Below are positions 32,605 to 46,044 of a DNA stretch of 64,000 bases, one piece after another. How positions within the stretch are numbered: position 1 is the stretch's first letter; the number at the start of each line of letters is the position of its first letter. Below the pieces are notes generated by a model. The model worked only from the letters and a program-made list of their open reading frames with translations, had not been told where the DNA came from and did not search any database. The stretch is taken from the NCBI GenBank assembly GCA_031308135.1, contig JAHLJT010009419.1, forward strand, positions 177,900,961 to 177,964,960, in the 5' to 3' direction. A program made the translations under genes and the position numbers. The stretch is from Acheta domesticus (Eukaryota > Arthropoda > Insecta > Orthoptera > Gryllidae).

Positions 32605-35180
32605 TCATTCCCTTATATGCAATTCTCGACTATTTGTTCACTGACAAAAAGTAAACATTTACAATTTACACGTCCTAGAAATATGTACCATTTTGTTTCT
32701 GAGATAACATGTACTATAAGTCAGAGGTAGCGGCGATCAAAGCGTTAGAGTAAGCCCCGTGGCCGAGATCGCTCAAGCAGTAGTTAAATTTACGACGTTC
32801 AGAACAGCTCGATAGTTACGAGATTCCTACAGAAGAGTGAAACCGTATTGAACAAACGGAAGCTCACTTACCGCACAAATACCAAATCGCATTTTCAGAT
32901 TTACCTCATTTTAATATGATCTGTATAAACCCTGCCACCGAACGAAAGCTCATTAGCAGGACATAATACATATTAATATACTATATTATAATATTATTTT
33001 TTCAATTAGGCCTCAGAATTTTGTAAGAGCCTTGCGAGAGGCGCGGCGCTTGGCGACGGTTCCTGTATGATTTTTGATTTATTTTTTGATTTAGTTGGTC
33101 AAAAAAGTGTCAATTGTATGTGACGTATGGGAGAGAAGATGATTTGCACACGCTTCCTTAACTTTCACAATCCTTTCCCAACATTTTAACTATAAATACG
33201 ATCGTTGAAAGACGAATAAATATAAAAAAATATAATTATAATAATAATTTTAATAAAATTTTAAAAAGTGTGAGATTAGTAACATTTGAAAAACTAAATA
33301 TTTTCTTTCCGAGTTGTAGAAAACATACTTGCAACATTAAACGAAATGCAGTTGCGATTTTTCTGCACTGCAAACAAAATAGTAACTCACTGAAAGTATG
33401 CACTGTGTGTAGAATTTCCCGATTCTAGGAACAGATACACGAGTCAGTCATCAGATTAGGTCCTCACAGGTTGTCGTTGGTCATGCGACTTTTTTATATT
33501 TTTCTGAGTCTGGGGAAACGCGTTCAATGACTGACATTGATTTCTGTACTTTTACAGTGTAAATAATACTTAACATTAAATATAATACGCGATCCTTCGG
33601 CAAACGAATTCCATTTTATCAGAGTAAAGTCTAAAGTAAATTGAAGTAAAAGATTATGCATGCTGACGACCTTCGACCTTGCCACAGAGTATCAGGAAAT
33701 GTAAGTTCTATGTGTAATAATGGCCTACTAAATAAAAATAATCTCTCTGATAAGAACATTTTCCTATTGCATGTAGTCTCGATCACACCGGATACTTTCA
33801 ATTATTTCGGATAATGGAGAGTCTACTGCGTTAAAGCTAGCTCAATCTACTCCCAATAATCATAAAATCAAAACCAATTTCTTCAAAAACAAACTCCACC
33901 CTACACCAGTAACTACTAACAAATGGAATACTGAAATAATGTCAGTTTCAATAATTAACACTCTAACAACTTGCACCTTATTTATAATGTGTATGGAAGA
34001 ACATTGTATGATACTTTTTGTTAACAGTCGTGTGTCATTTAAAATAGCAAAAAAAGACAATGTTTTAATAGATGTTTTAGCTGAAAAATGCGAATGCAAT
34101 ATCTTTTTGTCAGTTTTGTTGTCCTTGAGATAGCATTTTTTACTGTAAACAGACTCCCTTTTATTCGAAAATTGTACAAAAACAGTGTAAACTGTGTAGA
34201 ATAATAACAGAAGCCCATGAAGCGTGACGGATTGGCTGGCGATGCTCGCGGGTGCACCGAACCCAGCAGCTTGTTGTGAAGTGCCGCTGTTTGTAATACG
34301 TTCCGCTCTGGGCATGAACAATTGTTCCTTGTCATTCCCGTGATATTGAGTCACGAATATCCTCGTATTTTGCAGGTCAAAGATCCGTAAAGTACGCTGT
34401 TGCATTAGTGGTTGGTCTCTGGCCCGAATAACACTTTGTATGGTGAGTGTAAAGCGTACTAGGCGTCGACAAAAAACGACATAACACTACGCAACAAAAT
34501 TTGAGTAAGATCAATTTTTTAAGTTTTTGTTGTTTTATATTATGGTGCTGTTTTTCTCCAGATTCAATACTGTGGCAATTAACCATTCAATAAATCCACA
34601 AACCAAAAATTAACCAATCAATCAATCAATCAGATGACCAGCCAACCAACGAACCAATAAAGCATGTGCCAAATAACCAATTCTTACATTTTCACGGGGA
34701 GGGGGCTCATGGCGTAAAGGAATTGTCACTCTAACGTGGGTTTTATACTCGGACAATCGATGTGGAATTTGTGGTTGACAAAGCGAGCTTTTGCAGCTTC
34801 ACCTGCCTCGAATTATTTTCAGTTGCTACAATGTACTCATTTGATTATTACTTGAAGATTATTACATATAACTCAGCCTCTAACCTAATACATAGAATGA
34901 AAATTAATATTTCTTGTAAGATCCCAAAATCCGTGATTGTTTACTAAATCTAGAGTATATACCTAATAACAAAAAAAATCAGTACAACACATCAACACAT
35001 AGGTCATTGAATTACATCTTGGTTTTCACTGATTCCTAGTTAGAAAGAATATAAAGAATTTTTGGTAAAGTAATTTTTAATTATCAGATTCATATCACAT
35101 TTTTTTCCAATCCATAATCCTCCTCTTTACCTCTCCCTGCTCTTGCTACCATTATGTACTTCTCCCTCAATTCCAGTAAC
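32605..35180. other. AT-rich DNA, no gene seen
   Basis: Nothing firm. A 67-base segment at 34376-34442 lies between TTTTGCAG and GTGAGT but is open in one frame only and matches nothing I know. (CAAT)-type repeats occur at 34612-34632. Confidence 0.4.
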
Positions 35181-35219
35181 AGATTCTCGCCATTGCCTAG
35201 CCTTCCCTTCCCGTTCGCT

Positions 35220-35369
35220 GCTCAATGCAGGCAAGACCGAAGGGCGGGGTGGGGGCGGGGGCGGGGCGGGCGTGCAGGTCGTGAAGCGCGGGTCGCAGGT
35301 CACGGGCGCGGGCGGAGGCGGAAATTAGGGTTTCGAGACCTGTCGTTGGCGCTCGCGGAATCCGCCGGA

Positions 35370-35407
<38 letters not shown>

Positions 35408-35560
35408 CGCTCGCTCTTAACCTTCTGGCCCGCGAGCACCTCCCGCCCACGCAAGGGGGCCTTGACTCTGCTGCAAACCGCTCGGAAATTGGAAGCGGCG
35501 GCAGTGCCGCGCACCAGGAAGCGCTCCGCTCGCTCGTTTGCCCGCGCACGATCGGTATGC
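35220..35560. promoter_or_regulatory. CpG island with GC boxes
   Basis: GGGGGCGGGGCGGGC-type GC boxes near 35248, CpG-rich throughout, split by a (CT)n run. Candidate promoter; direction unknown. Confidence 0.35.
35372..35416. repeat. (CT)n microsatellite
   Basis: About 16 CT units followed by three CGCT units. Confidence 0.97.
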
Positions 35561-35621
35561 GTGACGACCGGCGACCGGGCTTGCGAAATGGAATGTCTTA
35601 GCCTTTAGTTTTGCGATGGTA

Positions 35622-35652
35622 GGATAGGTTAGGTGAGGTTAGATTAGGCGAA
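35622..35652. repeat. Degenerate telomere-like (TTAGG) tract
   Basis: ATAGGTTAGGTGAGGTTAGA followed by TTAGG has the insect telomere unit (TTAGG) in imperfect tandem; a shorter CCTAACCTAAC string is at 52643. Short enough to be chance. Confidence 0.35.
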
Positions 35653-35757
35653 GTTACGTTACTTTAGGGAAGGAAAAGTACGATCAACGGATTTTGTGAC
35701 ACGAGGTTTTTTGGAGGGCGCTGCAAAATAACGGCGCGCTAGATCTACGCCACGGGT

Positions 35758-35758
<1 letters not shown>

Positions 35759-35809
<51 letters not shown>
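35759..35809. repeat. (AT)n microsatellite
   Basis: About 25 uninterrupted AT dinucleotides. Confidence 0.97.
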
Positions 35810-35811
<2 letters not shown>

Positions 35812-35817
35812 GGGCTT

Positions 35818-35978
35818 TAAAAAATAAAATATTGGGGCTGAAAGCCTAAAATAAACGTTCCTCATGCCGTAATCTACAGAACGAACTCTTCCTGAACATT
35901 CTATTACATTTTGGCTGGTCCGGCGCTTCCCGATATTGCCTCAACTGCTCAGAGACGTGCAGAATCTGCAAGTAAATG
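35818..35978 (+). repeat. Dispersed repeat R2, copy 2
   Basis: Related to 13352-13500: GCCGTAATCTACAG, TTACATTTTGGCTGGTCCGG and GTGCAGAATCTGCAAGTAAA correspond. Begins right after the (AT)n tract. Confidence 0.6.
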
Positions 35979-37430
35979 TGAATGAGAGGGACAGAGAGCG
36001 GCAGAGACAGAGACACACATAAATAGACGGGGGCAGGGTGAGGGAGGGAGGGAGAGACAGAAACGGATATGGGAGGGGAAAGAGGGAGATGAAGGGTAGA
36101 ACAACGTGTGCTGGGTTTTCCTGGTTGGAATATAAAATCTGAGTATCTGTCAAGCTGCGAGTTTGACTACCTATTACACTGAGCGTTCTCTCTCTTCCGA
36201 ACGAAGTAACCACACCGATGATTTTCGCCCCTACGCAATAGTAGCTAGAGTATTACGTGAAAAGCAGATTTACTTCAAAGCTCGTCGCGCTCTGGGTTAT
36301 TGTACTTCATTTTCATGTAATTGCGTGTGAGTTCAAAGCCTGTTAAGAGAGACGATAGTGGTGGTGGCAAGGCGAAGTGAAGTAACTTGACACTTTCATT
36401 GAAAATACCTTTTCAATGTCGGAAACAGAATTCAACGGAATGCATTCAAAATTTGGCGTGTAGTGCGGAAAGATATATGCACATCTCCGACACCGAATAT
36501 TAGTTTGCATTGTAAACAACTTCGTTCTCCTTCAAAATATATTTTACTTTGTGAAAGGTTTTTAAAATTCAAAAATAGATACATAGAAAGAAAGTATCTG
36601 ATAAGCAAACCTTGTAAATATTAGTTCATTGGCGTGATGTTTATAATAAATGTCGGAGTGGCCTATCTCCTTTTACCCGGCAAACATAATAATGATTTAT
36701 ACTTTTCAGTACTTTTTTAAACCATTAAGTATTTTCAAAGTTTGATCAAATTCATCATGTTTGTAATTACCAACAGTAAACTAAAACACTACAGATAATG
36801 ACATAAGAGCATGTTTTACTGAGAATACGAGAACGAAACTTCCCAACCAGAAAACCTTTCCGTGCTACGCTGTAATTTTCCTGCAGACCATGTCGTAAAT
36901 CAAATCTCTCACAGCAACATTTCAGTGAGACCAACTACAAATCATAGATGCAGTTCCGACGGAGCGAAAAATGGAAACATTTGCCGTCACCTGCATTGGT
37001 GCCGCAGACTTCCTGATCCGAGGAAAGTACATTGACACGAACTGGCGCAGCGAAATCAACGATATGAAACGAAACATAATGAACTCCCATATTGATACTT
37101 CGCTGTTTGCAATGAAACGAGAGCGTATTTTCCCTTTCTCGTCTACTACACTCTCACCTAGTAATAAGAACGCATTGTAATGATGCAGCGGAAAATTGGC
37201 GATTTTTCAACTAAAAACACACATTGCGGATTCTTTATATCGAAAAAGTGAAGAAATCTTACTCCGGTATGTAGTAAATTACTTCCTCGAACACGATTTT
37301 TTGTCAGAATCCTCGTTTTTGAGTTTTTGGCTTACAGCAAAACGTCTTTGGGTCTGTCTGTCAGTCATCTATCTCTGTCCAATTAGTTTGTCGTCAACAC
37401 TAGCACTTAAATCTCACAGATGATTTTCTC
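35979..37430. other. AT-rich DNA, nothing seen
   Basis: A purine-rich patch (GGGAGGGAGGGAGAGACAG near 36044). A 69-codon frame at 36971-37180 resembles no family I know. Confidence 0.35.
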
Positions 37431-37439
37431 CAAAATTGA

Positions 37440-37960
37440 CCTTCCTCGATCGATTTGTCCGAAACCGATGCTTTGGGAATTTGAAATGGTGGGTTTGATT
37501 TTAAGGGTGTCATGATTCCTCAATATTTTAATTATTAAATATTCTCCAAAAGGGCCCCAAATTTTTTTATTACTTTTTTTAGAGTGGAGCAAAGAAGCTT
37601 TAAAATGACACAGATCTAATTTTCTTCGAACTCTTTAAATTTTCGAAAATTGCAAACGTTGAAAAAATTTTGGGTGTCCTTCTACGACTACAGAATTGAA
37701 GGTAGAGATAACATATTTTCTTCAAATACAGATCTTTAAAACGGTCGTATACTTTTTTTTTCGAAAATCTGAGTTACTTTTGCGAAATTTTGTGTATATT
37801 CTAAAAAATGCTTCGAATTATATAGTATATCTTAAATGTCTTTTAAATATCTTTTAATTTTTTCGAATAGAGCAAAGTTCGCGGATAAAAATCGCTCAGG
37901 TTTTATTTACGTTGAACTCTGAAATTTCGAAAATTGTAAAAGTTGCAAATCAAGCGAAAA
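37440..37960 (+). repeat. Degenerate repeat R4 with ~280-bp internal period, copy 1
   Basis: Two related units start near 37583 and 37866, each with GAGCAAAG, a run resembling AAAATCGCTCAGG, GAACTCT and TTCGAAAATTG. The whole block resembles 42230-42990. Strongly diverged; consistent with old satellite-like DNA or an ancient element. Confidence 0.55.
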
Positions 37961-38199
37961 TACACGTCTTGATGTAACACACTAGTTTCTACACATTACG
38001 TTATGAAATTAAATAGAATAGAAAAGAAAACGTTGCTTCCTTTTCGAAGAAAAATGGGAAAACACTTTATTTTATTTCGTCACAATATGAAGTAGAGAAA
38101 GACATTTTCGTTTCTTTTTGGAACGAATCGAAGCTGTTTTAACTTTTTTCTCTTTTTTTTTGTGTGTTACATTCTTGGTAATAATTCACGTTGCCGATC

Positions 38200-38525
38200 G
38201 TGATCGCTTTCCTTCCCGCCCGTCCGTCATCCGTTTCGGACGACGCGCGTCAACTTGAAGCGAGTATCACTTGTTGACAATCGGCCTGCGCACACAGCCG
38301 ACGGAGGTTACTGGAACTGAGGGCGGCAGCGGCGCGGCGGGGCGGAGTGGGGGACGGTCGGTCGGACGGACGGACGGGCGTGCTCACGTGACGCGGGGCG
38401 AACGTGCGTCTCGCACGCGCGTACTCACGCGATCCGCCTGCCCGCGGACGCGTCTGACTCATCACGGTCGCCGCCCCCGCGGCCCCGCCGCCACGGCTGC
38501 CGCCGAGCACTGGCGATAACGCAAG
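38200..38525 (-). promoter_or_regulatory. CpG island with a minus-strand ATG/donor pair
   Basis: CpG-rich with GGACGGACGGACGG and CACGTGAC (E-box, 38387). On the minus strand ATG at 38462 opens MSQTRPRAGGS and runs to GTGAGT at 38428-38423, giving a possible 34-base first coding exon. Plausible promoter plus first exon of an unidentified gene running left, but no further exon was found. Confidence 0.3.
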
Positions 38526-38574
38526 AGGCGTGGCCAAAATGAAATTATGTGTCGAATAGACTGGAAATGAAGCA

Positions 38575-38795
38575 AAGAAAAATAAAGATTCAAAGAAAAA
38601 GGATGAAAGAAAGAAAAAGAAAGAAAAAGAAAAAGAAAGAAAATGAAAGAGAAAGAAAATGAAAGAGAGAGAAAATGAAAGAGAAAGAAAATGAAAGAGA
38701 AAGAAAATGAAAGAGAAAGAAAAAGAAAGAGAAAGAAAAAGAAACAGAAAGAAAGAAAGAGAGAGAAAGAAAGGAAGAAAGGAGAAAAAATATTG
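38575..38795. repeat. GAAA-rich purine tract
   Basis: About 220 bases of almost pure purine on the plus strand, with GAAAGAGAAAGAAAAT-type units of 16-18 bp repeated several times. A mirror-type purine tract of this length can adopt triplex (H-DNA) structure. Confidence 0.9.
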
Positions 38796-38799
38796 AATA

Positions 38800-39590
38800 G
38801 GTCTGTAACAAATATTGTACTTCAGCTTTTGGGCCAATAACCCCTCGTTTTCTCTCAGTGATTAATTATTAACCTCGCATTCATCCGGAGTTTTGAACAT
38901 ATTTTTAGGGGTGGAGGAAGACAGCTGCGATTCCGTATTAAAAGTACTGTTATCAACTAACGAAACGTTTTCAAGCTTTTAAAGTAGTCTCGAAGATGTA
39001 TTTGTGCATTTTTGTCACAAATTAATGTTCGTTGATTTGTTAGACAAAATTATTTTCGTAAGAAATAATGGCGAAACATTGGATTGCCCTGGGTCTTAAA
39101 CATAGATCTTCGGAAGGTCGTCGTTCTGTTTTAATTGGGAGAACGAAAAGCTTCGTCTAAGAAAGGTAATTAGAAGCCCAAAACCAAAGAAATTATCTTA
39201 AAAACAACGAATCAAATGAAAGGTAAAGTCAAGTGGCAGTAGATAGGTTTACGTAACACACTTAATTTATTTTATAAGAATATTTATTATTGATAGTATT
39301 ATTAGTAGATTTTCTGATGTTATCTATCGCCTAATCCACAAAATGATAAAATTAGCTTTTTGAATAAAGAATTTCTGCTAGGAATCATACATCTGATACG
39401 GAGCAGAACCAACTGCTCAGCTTAGTTTTAATTTCAGACACAGAAAACAAACTAGAATAAAGTATAACACTCTGTAGAAAGGTCTGTAGTGTATATAAAG
39501 GAAGTACTTTCTATACTACATCATACAAATTTAAAGAGTCAATATTAGAAACATTCTAGGTTTTATCCAACCTTTCCCAAGGGATTCGGC
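38800..39590. other. AT-rich DNA, nothing seen
   Basis: No supported feature. Confidence 0.4.
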
Positions 39591-39594
39591 AGTG

Positions 39595-39855
39595 AGCCTG
39601 GTTGGGGAGTAGCTGGTTTCGGGTCGCGTTGTGGTGGCTCGGTCCCACTGTGCGTCGCGTCGTGTCGCGTCGCGACGCGGGGGCGTCCGCGGTGGCCGGG
39701 CCCTAATCTGGTCACCGCGTGTAATGAGGAGCATCCGCCGGCCGATGGGTGATGGGCGAGGCGGCGGCGGCGGCGGTGCCTGCTAAGGGAGCGGTGGCGG
39801 GAGACTGTCGCCGCTGGGTGACGGATGGACTCTGCGTCTTCGCCGGGGATGAGAG
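39595..39855. promoter_or_regulatory. CpG island
   Basis: CpG-rich with GTCGCGTCGTGTCGCGTCGC near 39654 and a (GGC)n run at about 39758-39775. Unassigned. Confidence 0.3.
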
Positions 39856-42225
39856 AAGGAAAACACGACTCGATGCAGGCGATTAAATTACGCTGTTTTG
39901 ACGATTCAATGGTTTAAATATTCTTCTTAGGGATTATTTATAATCTAAATCTTTAATGTTATTGCATCACTTTCATTTATGCCTATTTAATGTATATTTC
40001 AAAGTCGATTTAAAAATTTGATAGGTGATCAATTTTATTCACGTTTCTAGGAGTATAATCACTTAACATCTGAAAACTTAAACGAACTTCTGATCCGTAT
40101 GAAGTTTACCGGATTTTGAAGAGAAGTGTAGGGTTAGATGAGTTGGGTAGGCCTACTAATCGTTATTACTTTTATTCTGTATTACGAATAATAAGCTTCC
40201 ACAACCTACTTGTACTATCTGCAATAGTATTCTATCAATAAAACCCATACTTCTGGACTGCCCTACAACCACGAAAAGAGAAAGAAGTGCCTTTATTTTA
40301 TTACATAGAAGAGAAAAAGACGTGCCTTTTTTATAGGAAACGAAGATTTCAATGAAATTTTCTCATCCCAAAGATTCCAAGAACAAGTAATCCATTTCTG
40401 TAAAAATATTGGTATTATAACAGAGCTGTAACTTCATTTCATTAATGTATCAGTCGCTCACGACCTGTGATGTTTATGCGACTTAAAATAAAAATAATTT
40501 TAAAAAATAAATAAAAACCTAAGTTGATATAAATGTTTGCTCTCTACTAATCTCAAGAGGAAATTCAAACAATAATAGTGACGGGGCACGAACGGAGGTT
40601 TATTTTTAGGTTTATTTTTAGAAGCCTTAAGCGGACATGTTCGTCAGTATCATTCTCTTTTCGAATTAGTTTCTCTTTTCCGGCTCCTTGACCTGATGTA
40701 TCCAGGGTTCTATTTAAGTCTACAAGTTATTACTTGTGACGTTTTCGTGGCCAAATAGTTTATTTTATATGTAAATATTAGAGTAATTTGGATTGTTACA
40801 AATAGAAATTCATCGAAATATAAAACCAAAGTGAGTAGTTGTAAATTTTTATAATTTTCAAAAATTTCAATTTAGTGTCATTAATTATTATTTTCGAATA
40901 TTTGGAAGTAAAGCGTAATTCTACAGAGGCATTTCTGTGGTTTTTCATTACTTCCCCAATTATTCGGTATTTTTAGTATTCAAGAAAATATTTATAGTGC
41001 TGGGTATGGTATACTACAATTCGTTGCTGGGAAACATGATGAAGAAAATTCTTAAATAAAAATAATCTTGAATAATTGGTTTTGAAGTATAATTTTGAGG
41101 TATTGATAGCTGGATAACAATAGTTATAATTACAATTGCTATTTCCCTTCGCGAATTTCGTTAGAATAAGTTATAAAATGCTGCAAATGTACCATTGAAG
41201 TATCATTTTCATATTCTTAAAAAATCTGAATATAATTTACTCTGAATTGGAACTACAAAAATTACTAATTATTTACCATTTATGAAAATTCATGTGAAAG
41301 AAAAACTTTTTCCAAACGAATAGTCATATCCCTGTTTTCTTTCTCGCCTACAATAAAAAATATTAATATTTGAAGCCATAGTATGAAATAATTTCTATTG
41401 CTTTCTTTTTCAATGTCTGCGAAAGATGCGCGAAAAACAACAGAGATTTCTTTACAGAAACATGTTAAAAATTTACACAGCGCAGAGGTTATGTATACTA
41501 CTAAATGTATTGTCAGTATCAGACGAGTGATTGTGAGAACTCGCTTTGTAATTGAAGTATGAATATTTTTGGATAAATGTCGTGATTTCAACATTCACGA
41601 TTGCCATCCACACAAGTTCTAGCGTGTACACAACTTCACGTAACTCTTAACATTTACCCTTAGAATAATTTTCACGAACAATAGAAATACTTCGATTTTT
41701 TTATTCTAGTACAATATAGTAAATATATTTGTTTAATCATTTAAAATAACAACACCAAAAAGTAATAAGCGCTGAACTTTCATTGCGAAAATGCAAAACT
41801 TATAATGCGAATCATCTATAATAACAATAAAGATTATATTATTGAAATAAATGCAATTGAGTTCGAATTTGACCCAACGCCACGGTACTAAACATGACAG
41901 ACATCACGGCACGAAACAAATTATTACAGCATACGTTCAAAATAAAAATACGTAATTTCCTAATCATCTAAGTAGTATTGCTAGAAAATGCTAGTGCGTA
42001 TTGTCTTTCACGAGCTACTTAAATAAAACTCGTTTTCTCAATGTTCTATTTCGCATTTACACGAAGTATGTGCTATGTATGCATGTATTTCATTTGATCA
42101 AATATGCATCAGCGTGACTAATACTTTTCCTGACGTTTCTACTGATTAGCCAACAGGCATTTGTTTTCTGTTAATGGTGATAATAGTGTGTCTTTCTTGT
42201 GTCTCTCAGTCTATCCGTCTCTCAG
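39856..42225. other. AT-rich DNA, no gene seen
   Basis: A 104-codon minus frame (41594-41280) has no recognisable family. TCAGTCTGTCCGTCTC-type short repeats at about 42205-42240 precede the R4 block. Confidence 0.4.
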
Positions 42226-42229
42226 TCTG

Positions 42230-42990
42230 TCCGTCTCTCAGTTTCCCTTACTCTGTCCGAATTTGATATTGTGATTTTAAAGAGTACTTTCCATGCAGCC
42301 TTAACATTTTCCAAATTTTCTCAAAAATGTATGGATTTTGTTTTAGAAAGAGCAAAGGACGCTTAAAAATGGCTCAGGTCTCATTCTCTTCGAAATCTCG
42401 GAATTATCGAAAATTGCAGTAGTTAGAACTTTTTCGGTGTATTCCTACAACTTTAATATTTAAAATAGATGTTTTCGTTAATAAAATGTGTTTAAAGACA
42501 GATCTTGAAATAAAGTCGTGTACAATTATTCGAAATAATGAGTTCTTTTCGCGTAATTTTGCCTGAAATTTAGGCAACCTTTAAACCATTATTTTCTTTA
42601 AAAAAAAAGACGGCGCCAAATGTTTCTTTAATTTTTTGTCGAATAGCGTAAAATACGTGAATAAAAATGGTGTAATTCTCATTTTAGGCGAACTCTCTTT
42701 TTCGAAAATTTCAAAAATTTAACATTCCAAAATGTTTCTAAAACATTAGACCTTTAACTAAAATCGTGTACAATCTTATATATGAAAAGTAGGTATATAA
42801 TAGTGAATAGTCTTCGCGATTTTTCTGTATGAAGTGAAGGCAATTTATTTTTTAAAAAATGTCAAAAAAGGTTCTAAACATTTTTTCTTTTTTCTTGAAT
42901 AGAACAGAGTACGCTTGAAAAAGTACGACAGGTTCCATTTTAGTTAAACACTGGATTTTTGAAAAATTAAAAAGTTATAAATAATGTGAG
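42230..42990 (+). repeat. Degenerate repeat R4, copy 2
   Basis: Three related units start near 42350, 42642 and 42898 (spacings ~290 and ~256). Shared strings include AGAGCAAAGGACGCTTAAAA, ATGGCTCAGGTC and CGAAAATTG. The lead-in at 42258 (GAATTTGATATTGTGATTTT) matches 37480 in copy 1. Confidence 0.55.
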
Positions 42991-45370
42991 AAAGTATGCA
43001 CTGTTAAAGTATGTTTAAAAATGATTGAATTAAAAACAATACATATTTTCTGCGGTAGAGCTTTAATTCACCAGAATATTCCGAAAGTATTGCGAATAAA
43101 AACTGAAACTTTGCAATTATTAAGACATATGGATTCAAAATAAAGTATTACGCATCCAAGCTAAATAAAAATATCTACGGAAAAAAAGGCATCCATAAAA
43201 TTATCATGATTTAAATCATTGCATACATTGAAATAGTAACTATTTTATTGCACGTGTTACATCAATCTTATGATTTTTTGAAGCATGATTCTTAGGTAAT
43301 TATGTATATTTAAGAACAAAATTTTATATAGTGAATTATCGAACAAAGTACATGAAAGTGTAAATAAACCATAAGTATGCCAAAATGAGCCATATTTTTC
43401 TTATTTGTTGTTGATTTTAGGAAATGCCCTCAACTCATAAAAACTCGTGTGCCTTGCAGCGTGAGTCATAAATTAGAGCCTGTAAATACGTTTTTAGCAG
43501 TTCGTTATGCAAGAGAAAAGTAACTGTAGCGACTTTCACAACTCGCACACTCACCAACGCTTCCGGGAATTTGTTTATCATCTTTGGTTTCTGTCCTACG
43601 GTAACTGATTAATAGTTTTGTTTAAAAAGTCTTATAATTAATATATTTTTATAGTTGTTTTGTTATACTAGCTATTATATGCCTTATTTTGAAGGATTCA
43701 CTGCTCACAGGAAAACCTTTCATGTTTTCATTATCAGATATTAAAAATCTATAGACGACAGAAACAAAAGGTTAATATTGAATTTTTGTAACATAAATTG
43801 TAGTTAATGAAAATGTTTCATAGAAGTGCGGCTTGCGAATTGCTGAAACACAGCAAAATAAATTAAATGTTCCAAAATCCTAAAGAGCTGGTCTTAAGCA
43901 CTCTCTTCCACTGCACTGCATGACTTATGCATGTTCCGGAAGAGGAAGCAGGGCAAATTTTGGAATTGTCATTGTTTGAACACAGTTTTTGCAGTCTTGT
44001 GAGAAGCTCGAATATTATTGCGACTCATCTGCAAATTTTAGTCATCCACTCTCGCCGTTTCTAGTAAGTGTATCCCGGCCCCCCATGAGAGGTTGTGTAT
44101 CTCCATGCTGGATTTCGTAGTAAATAAAATTCATGGCATTGGTTGTACTCAGTAACAATTCTCAATTCTTTCATAACACCTTTCAAGTTACTTTCTAAGA
44201 AAAGAAAATCGGGTGTACCAGACACGTCGCTTGAAATAACATGGTTTGTTTTTAACAGAAATCTCCTGCAAAACAAACTTCTCACACGTAAATATCACAT
44301 TTGTTATTTCTAGTGTGTAGATCATGAAAATGTCCAATTAGTGTGAAAGATAATTGAAAACAATGATTCATAAAATTATGAATTAATATTTCCATTTTTT
44401 GTATTTTCATTTTTACCTCCAAAATATATAATGCAGGATAATATTAGTGTTTATACTGGTAATTTATCAATGGAAAACCAACAGTTTATTTCAGACATAA
44501 TACGACAGTATTATGAAAAATAAATGATCGAAAATGAAAAGAAACGGTAATCATTAGTAGCCAACTTAGGTAGAATTCACGGGAACTATCAGACATCCCC
44601 ACGCGACTGTCGTTGATAAATAATTGAAATGATCTTGTAATGAAAACAAATAAAGTTCAGGTCCTTAGTGATAGAGCGTGATATTACTAATCGAACGTTC
44701 AAAGTTTAGACATTGTGCTGGAAATATCACACGCCAACTGCGCTCCGAAATTTTGACGAAGTTTTTTAGAACCATGAAATTAAAAAAATATGGTTCATAT
44801 CAAGCTTACTTGGGCAATTTTCCATTAACCGCCGAAAACGCAACATATTGGGATGTCCTGCTTCAGATATTGTCATTGAATAATTCATAGAATTATCACA
44901 ATCTGTCCAAAACCTGCTAATGAACTAGCTACTATGAATTTCAGAACAGTATATTAGATTTGCCTTAATTCTGAACGAAATGGCGTAGAGCAAATTGCTG
45001 ATTAACAAGAACATATTTTTGCTTTGTTGCACCACGGGGTTTCAGCAAACATTTACTTTACAATCCTCTGGGACGTTCGGTTTTATCACCTCACCTAAAC
45101 CGCATATTCAGCTTTTGCAGGCTCGACAGTGCAGATTTCTTGCGTGCGGTTAACAGCTTGGATTCAATTGCTCTTATTTGGACCGCAGCCGAAGCGAAGG
45201 TTCCAGGGGTTTTCGCGCAAGTCATTTTATTTTGCTTCCCAGGCTTCTCCACACTCTCAGGAATAGACTGCAGATTAAATGCAGATCTTCTGCAGATTTC
45301 TGCAGATCTTCAGAAATGCTAACGGAACGCATCGCATACTGCGAATTTTCCATAGCTGTCTCTCAATGCC
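42991..45370. other. AT-rich DNA, no gene seen
   Basis: A nested repeat, GCAGATCTTCTGCAGATTTC then TGCAGATCTTCAG, lies at 45281-45313. Short open frames (44061-44285 minus, 44678-44890 plus) match nothing recognised. Confidence 0.4.
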
Positions 45371-45372
45371 CG

Positions 45373-45416
45373 TCGTCACGATGGAATATATCACGGCATT
45401 TCGCGTCTTTTTCGGT
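45373..45416 (+). repeat. Fragment related to the 7.1-kb MITE interior
   Basis: TCACGATGGAATATATCACG followed by GCATTTCGCGTCTTT corresponds to 7108-7141 (CCACGATGGAATATCACTCG, GCATTTCGCGTCTTT). No ends of the element are visible. Confidence 0.6.
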
Positions 45417-46040
45417 ACAATACACTTTGTCATCGACATTATAGACTATTCATAAAATGCAGAGAAAATATTTTTATTTCTCCTCCTTTGCACATAGTAT
45501 TTAATACACAATAGTTAAGTTCTTGCCCACTTCTACTATCCCCGCTGCTACCTGTATCCCGCTCACCGCCCTCTGTATTATATCTATTCGATCAGTTTCT
45601 TCTGCAGATTTGCGATTCCCATTCAACAGGCGGTGACCTCACGTACACACATTTGCAGCGCGCCGTCTGCAAATGTAAAGTGAACGTGCAATAGATGCCT
45701 GGAGGGGATATCCCTGGCAGCCCAAGTGCAGGTCGGCGACGGTGAATGAACACCGTCACCTCCCGCGGTAAAACATTCATTACCCTAACGAGATTAATGA
45801 ACATAGCAGTTGACGTTCCCGGAAACAATCAATCAACCGATCTTTTAGATCTTGAATCGCGGCGTCCTTTATTGGTCCGCCTTTTGAAATCTCAGTAATA
45901 TGGTTCCCCATTTGCTACAGTCTCTTATGCGACGTAGCACAAGCTCAGTCATTCGGCTTCTCCTTCAATCACAACAAACCTTGCAACCCCGACCTCGACG
46001 AGAATTCGTCGGAAGCCGAGTGACGAATGTTATTCGTGGA
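45417..46040. other. Mixed DNA, nothing seen
   Basis: No supported feature; a perfect 7-bp-arm hairpin GACGGTG/CACCGTC lies near 45738. Confidence 0.35.
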
Positions 46041-46044
46041 TATT

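Noticed and set aside
34376..34442. 67-base segment between TTTTGCAG and GTGAGT
   Set aside because: Open in only one frame, with no recognisable protein family and no neighbouring exon.
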